Shown: positions 37,436 through 45,307 of the stretch, in pieces
How the letters are laid out: each line of letters starts with the position of its first letter
Position numbering within the stretch: the stretch's first letter is position 1
From: Ignavibacteriota bacterium
GTDB taxonomy: Bacteria > Bacteroidota > Ignavibacteria > Ignavibacteriales > Melioribacteraceae
NCBI GenBank assembly: GCA_002746605.1
Contig: PDPT01000039.1
Location: forward strand, 1 to 64,000
Reading direction: 5' to 3'
Length of the DNA stretch: 64,000 nt
The notes under the pieces: generated by a model
The model's database searches: none
Seen by the model: the letters and a program-made list of their open reading frames with translations, nothing else
Told to the model about the DNA's origin: nothing
Made by a program: the position numbers and the translations under genes

Positions 37436-38170
37436 TTATTTTATTTCTTTAATGATTTCATCTTTTGCAGCTTCAATATCTTCAGCTGTATCAAGTTCCA
37501 TACATTTAAGATTTTCTACATCTTCAATATAAATTTTTGAACCTTTTTTTATAGATTTTTCAAATGCAGCTTCGTAAAAAATATTGACTTTGTTTTCTTT
37601 TAGAATCATTTCATCTAAGATAGAAAAAAGTTTTGAGGAATATTCTTTTGAAAATTTTTCAATTCCTATTGATTCACCAATTGCAAGTTTAGGATTAATC
37701 ACCTTGCTTATTTCAGAAATTGATTTATCATCATTAAGAATTACTTTTATTTCTTCTTCACCAAGTTCATGAACCGATTTTACTGCCAAAACATTTTTAT
37801 GCTTAGAGTTTAACAGTTTTTCAATAATTCTGTAATCAAAAAGAATGTCACTATCTAAAAGTAAAATATCAGAATCCTTCACACTTTTTTTTGTTAGCCA
37901 CAAAGAATAAATATTATTTGTGGAATCATATTTTGGGTTGTAGATAAATTCAATATTTATTTTAGGGAAATTATTTTTTACATAATCAATTATTTGTTCT
38001 TGAAGATATCCTGTTACAATAATAAAATCTTGGATATTATTTTTGATTAAATTTTTGATTGTTCTGCCAAGAATAGTATCTTCGCCAAGTTCTAATAAAC
38101 ATTTTGGAGTGTTATCTGTTAAGGGGCGCAACCGAGATGCAATTCCTGCTGCGAGAATAACTGCTTTCAT
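37436..38170 (-). CDS. NTP-transferase family nucleotidyltransferase (phosphocholine/phospho-alcohol cytidylyltransferase-like)
   Basis: A 244-residue nucleotidyltransferase of the sugar-phosphate/phosphocholine (LicC-like) type. Motif LAAGIASRLRPLTDNTPKCLLEL (6-28) gives the NTP-binding loop and Lys23, and 'DSDILLLDSDILF' is the metal-binding Asp segment. It lies 2 bp after a CDP-alcohol phosphotransferase gene, so the likely reaction is phospho-alcohol + CTP giving a CDP-alcohol, which that enzyme would use. The exact alcohol (choline, ethanolamine, aminoethylphosphonate, inositol) cannot be read from sequence. Confidence 0.88.
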   Translation of the reverse strand: MKAVILAAGIASRLRPLTDNTPKCLLELGEDTILGRTIKNLIKNNIQDFIIVTGYLQEQIIDYVKNNFPKINIEFIYNPKYDSTNNIYSLWLTKKSVKDSDILLLDSDILFDYRIIEKLLNSKHKNVLAVKSVHELGEEEIKVILNDDKSISEISKVINPKLAIGESIGIEKFSKEYSSKLFSILDEMILKENKVNIFYEAAFEKSIKKGSKIYIEDVENLKCMELDTAEDIEAAKDEIIKEIK

Positions 38171-38172
38171 TT

Positions 38173-39051
38173 TTATCCTTTTAAGTTTAAACTGTTATCA
38201 ATTTTCTTTTGCCAAATAAAAAGTATTAAGGCAAGTAAATTTCCGAATATTATCATTCCGATTAAATATGTATGCAGAGCATTAAAGAATGAGCAAATTA
38301 TCATAAATGTAAGTTGCGTTGTAGGACCAATGTATGTCCATAAATGTATTATGAGTTTATTTTTTTTATAAAATATATCGGAATTTATCAGGGGTTTGCT
38401 TTTGTTCTTTTTATTGTTTGCCATTTTTACTTGAAATTCAGAATATTGAAGATAGATTTTTATAATCCATTTTTCAAAAAGCTTTCCTTCAATATTTTTT
38501 AATCGTTCATTTTCTCTTTTAAACTCTTGCAGTTCCGATTCCAATACACTTTCTCTTTTAAGAACTATATCGAGGAATCTGTTTCTGTAAAAATCTAATA
38601 ATATCGAAAGGATTGCACTTGTAATGCCTGCCCCAACTGTTAAAGCCCAAGAGGTTGCAGCGTTGTCCGTGTACTTTGTGAGACCAATCCCGATTCCAAT
38701 ATAGGCAGCAATTGTAGCAATATAATCTGCAACGCCATCAAGAATTCTCCCAAGTTTAGTTCCGTTTTTTTTTAGTCTAGCGAGCTGCCCGTCACTACAA
38801 TCTAAAACATCGTAAAGTATGAATAAGATTCCGGCAACAACGAAATATTCGGGTTTACCTAAGCTGTAAAAAATACCTCCGATTACTCCAAGTATGACTG
38901 CTGCAACTGTTAATTGGTTTGGGGTAATGTTTGTTGGATAAACTATTTTTACAAGTAAAAATGCTAATGGACGATAAAAAATGAGGTCAAAGACTTCTTC
39001 GACCTCAAGCATCTTTAACGTACTGATAAATTTGTTAAACCAGTCTATCAT
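38173..39051 (-). CDS. CDP-alcohol phosphotransferase (integral membrane)
   Basis: A multi-pass membrane enzyme that transfers a phospho-alcohol from a CDP-alcohol to a lipid or other acceptor. It contains the full consensus D-x2-D-G-x2-A-R-x8-G-x3-D-x3-D at Asp84, Asp87, Gly88, Ala91, Arg92, Gly101, Asp105 and Asp109. At 292 residues it is longer than many family members because of a charged, coiled-coil-like cytoplasmic insert (about 165-235). It overlaps the upstream aminotransferase by 4 bp and is 2 bp from the nucleotidyltransferase, a tight three-gene unit. Acceptor and donor are unknown. Confidence 0.92.
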   Translation of the reverse strand: MIDWFNKFISTLKMLEVEEVFDLIFYRPLAFLLVKIVYPTNITPNQLTVAAVILGVIGGIFYSLGKPEYFVVAGILFILYDVLDCSDGQLARLKKNGTKLGRILDGVADYIATIAAYIGIGIGLTKYTDNAATSWALTVGAGITSAILSILLDFYRNRFLDIVLKRESVLESELQEFKRENERLKNIEGKLFEKWIIKIYLQYSEFQVKMANNKKNKSKPLINSDIFYKKNKLIIHLWTYIGPTTQLTFMIICSFFNALHTYLIGMIIFGNLLALILFIWQKKIDNSLNLKG

Positions 39052-40067
39052 TTTTTCATGAACTCTTTGATTGCTTCAATCAGCATTCTGTTCTCTTCTT
39101 GTGTTCCGAGTGTAATTCGTAAATGATGATTTAATAGTGCTTCGTTCATAAATTTTACAGAAAGATTTTTGCTTAATAAAAATTCTTTGAGAGGATTGAT
39201 AATTTCCATAGGAATTTCAACAAGAATGAAATTTGCAAATGATTTAAAAACTTGAAAACCATCGAGTTTATTTAATTCGGTAAAAAATAATTCTCTATCT
39301 TCTTTCATTTTGTTAGCAATATCTTTGTAGTAATCTTTAGAGTCTAATGCGGCAATTGCAACTTCTTCCGATAATCTGTGGTAGCCTAAATACCTGTTTG
39401 TAAATTTTGAAACATCTGATAAATTTTTACCTATTACTCCATATCCGATTCGCATTCCCGCAAGAGCATAATATTTAGAGAAAGTTCGGATAAGAATTAA
39501 GTTAGGATTATTATCAATTAAACTTCGAACATAATCATTATTCCCGAGATGAGCGTATGCTTCATCAAAAACAACAATGGATTCTTTAAATTTTGAGACG
39601 ATTTTTTCAATGTCTGTAATTTCGAGTGCATTACCGGTAGGATTATTTGGGCTTGCAATAAAAATGATATTTGGTTTTTCACGATTATAGATTTTTACCA
39701 TTTCATCGAAATCATAGTAGAATGTGTCCGTACCTTTAAGCAAAGGATATTCAATTGTAATGCCGTCAACTTCATCAGCAATTCTTTTATAGTACCACCA
39801 AGAATAAGTAGGAATTAAAAGTTTACTTCCTTTTTCTAAATAGCATTGAACTGTTTGCTTTAGTAAATCTTCGGCTCCATAACCGAGAACAATTTGTTCT
39901 TCCGGTACATTTAGTTCTTTTGAAAGTCTTTCGGATAAAATACTTTTTACCCCTCTTTTATAAGCTTTTGTGTACCAGCTTAATTTTGTTAGATCTGCAT
40001 TCTTCAAAGCTTCGAAACAAGCGGGTGCAGGTCCGTAATTACTTTCATTTCTGTCTAAGTAAATCAT
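39048..40067 (-). CDS. HisC/CobD-like class I/II PLP-dependent aminotransferase or decarboxylase
   Basis: A 339-residue fold-type I PLP enzyme close to histidinol-phosphate aminotransferase and threonine-phosphate decarboxylase. Motifs are SPNNPTG (139-145), FDEAYAHL (168-174, PLP-ring Asp and Tyr), the Schiff-base Lys198 in RTFSKYYALAG, and Arg206. It is the first gene of the operon with a CDP-alcohol phosphotransferase (4-bp overlap) and a cytidylyltransferase-like gene. In this setting it could make the amine of the phospho-alcohol, by transamination or by decarboxylation of an amino-acid phosphate. A role in histidine synthesis is also possible, but no other his biosynthesis gene is nearby. 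Confidence 0.88.
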   Translation of the reverse strand: MIYLDRNESNYGPAPACFEALKNADLTKLSWYTKAYKRGVKSILSERLSKELNVPEEQIVLGYGAEDLLKQTVQCYLEKGSKLLIPTYSWWYYKRIADEVDGITIEYPLLKGTDTFYYDFDEMVKIYNREKPNIIFIASPNNPTGNALEITDIEKIVSKFKESIVVFDEAYAHLGNNDYVRSLIDNNPNLILIRTFSKYYALAGMRIGYGVIGKNLSDVSKFTNRYLGYHRLSEEVAIAALDSKDYYKDIANKMKEDRELFFTELNKLDGFQVFKSFANFILVEIPMEIINPLKEFLLSKNLSVKFMNEALLNHHLRITLGTQEENRMLIEAIKEFMKK

Positions 40068-40252
40068 ATTAAACTCATTTTAAAATCAAAAAAAATATTT
40101 ATGAAAATTAAATAATAAAGTTACAAAATCAAAAAATAATGTTATATATAAAGTGAAATATTCCAACGGCTTCATAATTAAAAAAATATTATTTTGAAGA
40201 ACTAAAAAAGCTTAAATACGTCTTAATATATAATTACAAAAATGAAAGTAAA

Positions 40253-41338
40253 ATGAACAAACAGAGCAAAAAATTATACGATACATTAAAGAATGATATT
40301 TCAGATGGTGGTTTTACGGATGATGTTCATTCGGATTTTGAAGAACTGAAAGAATATTATTTGAATGAAGAGCGGAAAAAAGAACTTTCTAAGATGAGTA
40401 TTGTTAAGAAATATTTTTTAATGACTTGGTGGCTTCTGCAAGAATTATTATTGAATTTAACCCCGGCAAGGAGATTACTTTTATTACTTGGCATACTTAT
40501 TTTACCTATTCTGAATTTCAAAGTTGGAAATTTTGGATTGAATACAAGTTTTATAGGCAGCATAATAATTTTATTTGTTCTTATGTTAGAATTAAAAGAC
40601 AAACTGCTTGCCAAAGATGAATTAAATGTTGGAAACTCAGTACAAGAAGCGTTGATGCCCGAGAAAAATCCTAAAATAAGCGGTTGGGATGTTTGGCTTT
40701 TTACAAAGCCTGCAAAAGAAGTCGGCGGTGATTTGGTGGATATAATAAAACTGAAAGATAAAAAATATGGAATTACAATAGCAGATGTTTCGGGAAAAGG
40801 TTTGGGAGCAGCACTTTTAATGGCAAAATTACAAACAATAATTCGAACGCTCGCCCCGGAAAATTCAAAACTTGATTTACTGTTTCGAAGAGTAAATAAT
40901 GCATTTTATAGAGATATTTTACCAAATAGTTTTGCCTCGGCAATTTTTTTGGAAATTGAAGAAAATGGAAATAGTATTAGTTATGTTAATGCAGGGCATC
41001 TGCCTCCGATAATCATTCAAGATAGACAAATAAAAGAGCTGCCAAAGGGTAATATGGCTCTCGGATTATCTAAAGAAGTAGAATTTGATAATAGAAAAAT
41101 AGCAATAGAACCTAACGAATATTTTGTTGCCTTCTCTGATGGTGTAACCGAAGCGAAGAACAAGAATGGTCAATTTCTTGGACTAAACAGCTTAAAAATT
41201 ATGCTCAAAGAATCGGTTTATCACACATCTGACCAACTTGGAAATAAAATACTTAATTATGTTAAAAGTTTTATTGGTAACTCCAAAACTGCAGATGATT
41301 TATCAATTGTAATAATTAAAAAAAAGAACGCTATTTAA
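40253..41338 (+). CDS. Membrane SpoIIE/PP2C-type serine phosphatase
   Basis: A 361-residue phosphatase. Two adjacent transmembrane helices (about 72-90 and 96-114) follow a cytoplasmic N-terminal helix-rich segment, and a SpoIIE/RsbU-like PPM domain spans about 130-358. Metal-binding motifs are seen: 'AKEVGGDLVDI', 'ADVSGKGLGAALLMAKLQ', 'VNAGHLPPII' and 'AFSDGVTEAKN'. Such enzymes dephosphorylate STAS-domain anti-anti-sigma factors. The RsbW-like kinase at 12372 belongs to the same kind of circuit, but the two genes are 27 kb apart, so a link is speculative. It is divergent from the aminotransferase operon. Confidence 0.9.
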   Translation: MNKQSKKLYDTLKNDISDGGFTDDVHSDFEELKEYYLNEERKKELSKMSIVKKYFLMTWWLLQELLLNLTPARRLLLLLGILILPILNFKVGNFGLNTSFIGSIIILFVLMLELKDKLLAKDELNVGNSVQEALMPEKNPKISGWDVWLFTKPAKEVGGDLVDIIKLKDKKYGITIADVSGKGLGAALLMAKLQTIIRTLAPENSKLDLLFRRVNNAFYRDILPNSFASAIFLEIEENGNSISYVNAGHLPPIIIQDRQIKELPKGNMALGLSKEVEFDNRKIAIEPNEYFVAFSDGVTEAKNKNGQFLGLNSLKIMLKESVYHTSDQLGNKILNYVKSFIGNSKTADDLSIVIIKKKNAI

Positions 41339-41444
41339 CATTACCAAATAAAGTTTTAAGCAATCCGGTTATGATTTAATATATTTCAAGATTCTGTATA
41401 AATGATTAAATTTATTATGCAAAAAATAAAACTCATAGTAATTA

Positions 41445-44400
41445 ATGTTATATTATCATAAAATTAAATTAACGATTCTAATTCTTTTCTTTGTACTGTC
41501 TTCTGTATTTGGTCAACATAATAAAGATAATTTTGTAAGAATCGGGACTGAACAAGGCTTAACTCCCGGGAATGTTAATGATATTCTTCAAGACTCATTA
41601 GGTTTCCTTTGGTTCGGTACTGAAAGCGGACTTTGTAGATACGATGGTTATACATTTAAAATTTTTCAAAATGAGTTGGGAGACAGCAATTCTTTGAGTT
41701 TTGATAATATATTTAGTTTGTTGTTAGACGAAGCAGGTATTATTTGGATTGGTACGCTGGGTGGCGGCTTAAATAGATTTGATACTAAAACCGAAACTTT
41801 CAAAAGATATGATAAAATAAAAAACTCTTTAAGTTATAATACAATATTTAAGGTCTATAAAGATTCTGAAAATCGTATTTGGATTTCAACACTTGGCGGA
41901 GGATTAAATCTTTTTAACAAAGATACCGAACAATTTATTGTTTATAAAAATGTACCCGATAACCTTAATTCTATAAGCAGCAACACGGTAAGCTCCATTT
42001 ACGAAGATAATAAAAAGCGATTATGGGTCGGTACTTTCGATGGAGGTCTCAATCTTTTTAACCCCAAAACAAATTCTTTTACTCACTTTAAGAACGATAA
42101 AAATAATAAAATGTCAATAAACCACAATCAAATAATGGATATTATTGCATGTGGTGATGATAGTTTAATGATTGCGACTTTTGGCGGTGGAATAAATATT
42201 TTTGATATTAAACGGAAAAAGTTTTTTAATAGCGAAAATGAAAAAGACTTTTTTTATTCTACTGAGCATAAAAATGTGAGAAAATTCTACAAAGAAAATG
42301 ATAATATTTGGGTGGGGACCTATAATGGTTTGTATAAATTTAATACAAAAAGAAAAAGCAAAAAGCGATATATTTATGAGCAAAATAATCTTGCTTCTCT
42401 CAGTAATAATAAAATAAGAGAAATATTTAAAGATAAAAGTAATAATATTTGGATTGGTACAATCAATGGAGCAAATAAATTAAACTTAAATAAAAAAAAG
42501 TTTGACTTTGTGAAATATGACGATAAGGATTTAATTAAATCCGGTAATTTAGTTGAATTAGCAAACTATATTAAAAGCAGCAGTCTTATATGGGGAGAAA
42601 AAGTAAATAAAAAAATAAAATATTTTAACAATAATTACTCAGTATCAAAAAAACAATTGTATTATTCCAACTCGTATTTTGACGATAAAGGAAGATTATG
42701 GATCGGTAATTATAACGGATTAAAATATTTTAATAAAAATAATAAAGAGTTTAAATATGTTGAGTATGTTTCTCATGGTTCTTCGGAGGTCTTAAATAAT
42801 TTGGTAAAAAGTTTTTATATTGATAAAAATGGAGATTTATGGGCAGGTACACTTGGTGGAGGATTAACATATTATGATATGCAAAGGAATATTTCTAAGA
42901 ATTTTATACATAGTGAAGAAGATAGATATTCAATTAGTGATTCAAGAGTGTTCCCAATTTATGAGGATTCATATAATAACTTTTGGGTAGGAACTTATGG
43001 GGGATTAAACAGATTTGTAAAAGAACAAGAAAAATTTATAAAATATATTTACGATCCGAGTAATGAAACATCACTTTCTAACGATAGAATTTACTCTATT
43101 TTTGAAGCGGAAGATAGAACATTGTGGATCGGTACCTATCAAGGATTAAATAAGTATATAAAAGATAAAGATAATTTTGAAAGAATTACTGTAAAAGAAG
43201 GTCTCCTTGATAATACAATTTATTGTATTTTAGAAGACGAAAGAAACAATCTTTGGTTAAGGACGGGGAAAGGAATATCAAAATATAATCCCCAAAAAAA
43301 GATAATAAGAAATTATACTATCGAAGACGGTATAGATGCAATTGAAGCAAATGGAAGTATTTGCTTTAAAGATAAAAATGGAAAAATGTTTTTTGGTGGT
43401 CTAAACGGCTTTAATACATTTTATCCCAAAGACATAAAAAATAACAATGATGCCCCAAAAATTGTTTTTACTGATTTGAAAATATTTGATAAATCGATAA
43501 ACATCAGTAAAGAAAATGATTATCTAAACCAAAGTCTTAATGAAATAAATGAACTTGAACTTTCTTATAAAGACAAAATATTTACAATTCAATTTTCTGC
43601 ATTAAATTTTACGATACCTTCAAAAACCAACTATGCTTATAAATTAAAAGGCTTTAATGATAATTGGAAATATATAGGTTCAGAAGAAAGGGAAGTTACA
43701 TTTACTAATCTAAATTCCGGAAAATATGTTTTACATGTTAAAGCAACCAATAATGATGGTGTTTGGAGTGATAAAAGTAGAAAACTAATTATAATAATTT
43801 CTCCGCCGTATTGGCAAACTTGGTGGTTTAGGCTTCTAATTGCGGGATTTATCATGGCAATTATATTTATTTTCTACGAAGTTAAGCTAAGTAAATTACT
43901 TGAAATTGAAAAAACGAGAGCAAAAATTGCTCGAAATTTACATGATGATGTAGGCGGCACTTTGGCAAGTATCCAATATTTTGTTAATGCCATAAAACAA
44001 AGTAAAGATCAAAAGAATACTGAAAAGTTTTTAGATTTAATAGTCGAAAGTTCAAATGACGTTCAGGAGAAGGTTCGAGATATAATTTGGACGGTAAATC
44101 CAAAAGAGGACGGTCTTTCAAAATTTATGGTAAAGTTTAACAGATATGCTTCGGATATTTTTGATTCCAACGGAATAAACTATAAAATAAATTTTCCTAA
44201 AATTGAAACTGAGAAAAAAATAAGCATGGAAAAAAGACAGCATTTTTGGTTTATCTGTAAAGAAACGGTTATAAATACGGTAAAGCATTCGAAGTGTGAT
44301 AATGTTAAAGTAGATTTTATTTTAACCGGAAACAAATTGGAATACATAATTTACGATGATGGAATCGGTTGTAAAAAAAATAACAAAAACAAAGGTTACG

Positions 44401-44507
44401 GACTGAAAAATATTGAATTTAGAGCCGGAAAAATTAATGCTGATTATAAGTTTGAACCGAACTTTCCGCAGGGTATGAAAACAACAGTATTATTTGAATT
44501 AAGTTAA
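41445..44507 (+). CDS. Propeller-sensor histidine kinase (Reg_prop, Y_Y_Y, HisKA_3)
   Basis: A 1020-residue sensor. A signal peptide (to about residue 23) precedes about a dozen two-component regulator propeller repeats of the form 'LWFGT-x-x-GL-x-x-Y/F-D' arranged as two seven-bladed propellers (about 25-660). A Y_Y_Y domain follows (about 690-775), one transmembrane helix (TWWFRLLIAGFIMAIIFIFY), a HisKA_3 domain with ARNLHDDVGG (His833) and a HATPase_c domain. The large periplasmic part resembles that of hybrid HTCS polysaccharide sensors, but the receiver and AraC domains are missing. Instead the next gene encodes a NarL-type regulator. The ligand, probably a glycan breakdown product, is inferred from family and neighbours. 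Confidence 0.93.
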   Translation: MLYYHKIKLTILILFFVLSSVFGQHNKDNFVRIGTEQGLTPGNVNDILQDSLGFLWFGTESGLCRYDGYTFKIFQNELGDSNSLSFDNIFSLLLDEAGIIWIGTLGGGLNRFDTKTETFKRYDKIKNSLSYNTIFKVYKDSENRIWISTLGGGLNLFNKDTEQFIVYKNVPDNLNSISSNTVSSIYEDNKKRLWVGTFDGGLNLFNPKTNSFTHFKNDKNNKMSINHNQIMDIIACGDDSLMIATFGGGINIFDIKRKKFFNSENEKDFFYSTEHKNVRKFYKENDNIWVGTYNGLYKFNTKRKSKKRYIYEQNNLASLSNNKIREIFKDKSNNIWIGTINGANKLNLNKKKFDFVKYDDKDLIKSGNLVELANYIKSSSLIWGEKVNKKIKYFNNNYSVSKKQLYYSNSYFDDKGRLWIGNYNGLKYFNKNNKEFKYVEYVSHGSSEVLNNLVKSFYIDKNGDLWAGTLGGGLTYYDMQRNISKNFIHSEEDRYSISDSRVFPIYEDSYNNFWVGTYGGLNRFVKEQEKFIKYIYDPSNETSLSNDRIYSIFEAEDRTLWIGTYQGLNKYIKDKDNFERITVKEGLLDNTIYCILEDERNNLWLRTGKGISKYNPQKKIIRNYTIEDGIDAIEANGSICFKDKNGKMFFGGLNGFNTFYPKDIKNNNDAPKIVFTDLKIFDKSINISKENDYLNQSLNEINELELSYKDKIFTIQFSALNFTIPSKTNYAYKLKGFNDNWKYIGSEEREVTFTNLNSGKYVLHVKATNNDGVWSDKSRKLIIIISPPYWQTWWFRLLIAGFIMAIIFIFYEVKLSKLLEIEKTRAKIARNLHDDVGGTLASIQYFVNAIKQSKDQKNTEKFLDLIVESSNDVQEKVRDIIWTVNPKEDGLSKFMVKFNRYASDIFDSNGINYKINFPKIETEKKISMEKRQHFWFICKETVINTVKHSKCDNVKVDFILTGNKLEYIIYDDGIGCKKNNKNKGYGLKNIEFRAGKINADYKFEPNFPQGMKTTVLFELS

Positions 44508-44570
44508 TTGATGAGAGATTACCCAACTGTGTAGTAAAAAAAAGATGAGAAAAATTAAATTTAACGTATT

Positions 44571-45215
44571 ATGATAAAAATAGTAATAGTAGAAGATAAT
44601 GCCTATGCGCGCAAAGGTTGGGAAGCAGCTTTAGATACAGTAGATGATTTTGTCATCTTAAATTCTCATTCATCTTTCGAAGAAGCATTAAGTTCTTCTT
44701 CGTATATGAAAGCGGATGTAATTTTGTTAGATATTAATCTACCGGGAGCAAATGGGATAGAAGCCGCCGAAAAGTTTGTCAATACCAATGCTAATGCTTT
44801 GATAATAATGGTTACAATACAAGATGATGATAAAAGTATTTTCGGTTCTCTGCAAGCCGGAGCAATAGGATACTTGCATAAATCGGTTTCACCTGAGGAA
44901 TTAATTGATGCAATAAGAGTAGCTGTAAAAGGGGGATCCCCAATGTCGCCTCAAATTGCTCGAAGAGTTCTAAAATCTTTCCACAAATTTACACCAGAAT
45001 TTGAAGAGGATAGACTAAATAAAAAAGAAGAAACCATTTTGTTCTTTTTGGCAGAAGGAAAATCTTATAAAAAAATTTCTGAAGAGATAAATTTATCCGT
45101 AAACGGTGTTAAATATCACATCAGAAGTATTTACGAAAAATTACAAGTAAACAGTAGAGCAGAAGCTGTAAGCAAAGGAAGAAAACTTAGAATTTTACCA
45201 AAATTTTATTCGTAG
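44571..45215 (+). CDS. NarL/LuxR-family response regulator
   Basis: A 214-residue regulator with a receiver domain (phosphoacceptor Asp54 in DVILLDINLPG; acidic pair near VEDN) and a C-terminal LuxR-type helix-turn-helix (about 146-205: 'LNKKEETILFFLAEGKSYKKISEEINLSVNGVKYHIRSIYEKL'). It lies 63 bp behind the propeller kinase, whose HisKA_3 type normally pairs with NarL-type regulators. It presumably controls the downstream GHL10/TonB gene cluster, with an unknown binding site. Confidence 0.93.
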   Translation: MIKIVIVEDNAYARKGWEAALDTVDDFVILNSHSSFEEALSSSSYMKADVILLDINLPGANGIEAAEKFVNTNANALIIMVTIQDDDKSIFGSLQAGAIGYLHKSVSPEELIDAIRVAVKGGSPMSPQIARRVLKSFHKFTPEFEEDRLNKKEETILFFLAEGKSYKKISEEINLSVNGVKYHIRSIYEKLQVNSRAEAVSKGRKLRILPKFYS

Positions 45216-45307
45216 ATTTTTTTCTACCTTTACGAGTAGGATAATATCCTTAAAAAATAATTTTGTTTCAAACATTATTGTATTTGTAATTAAATTTTAA
45301 TTTTATT

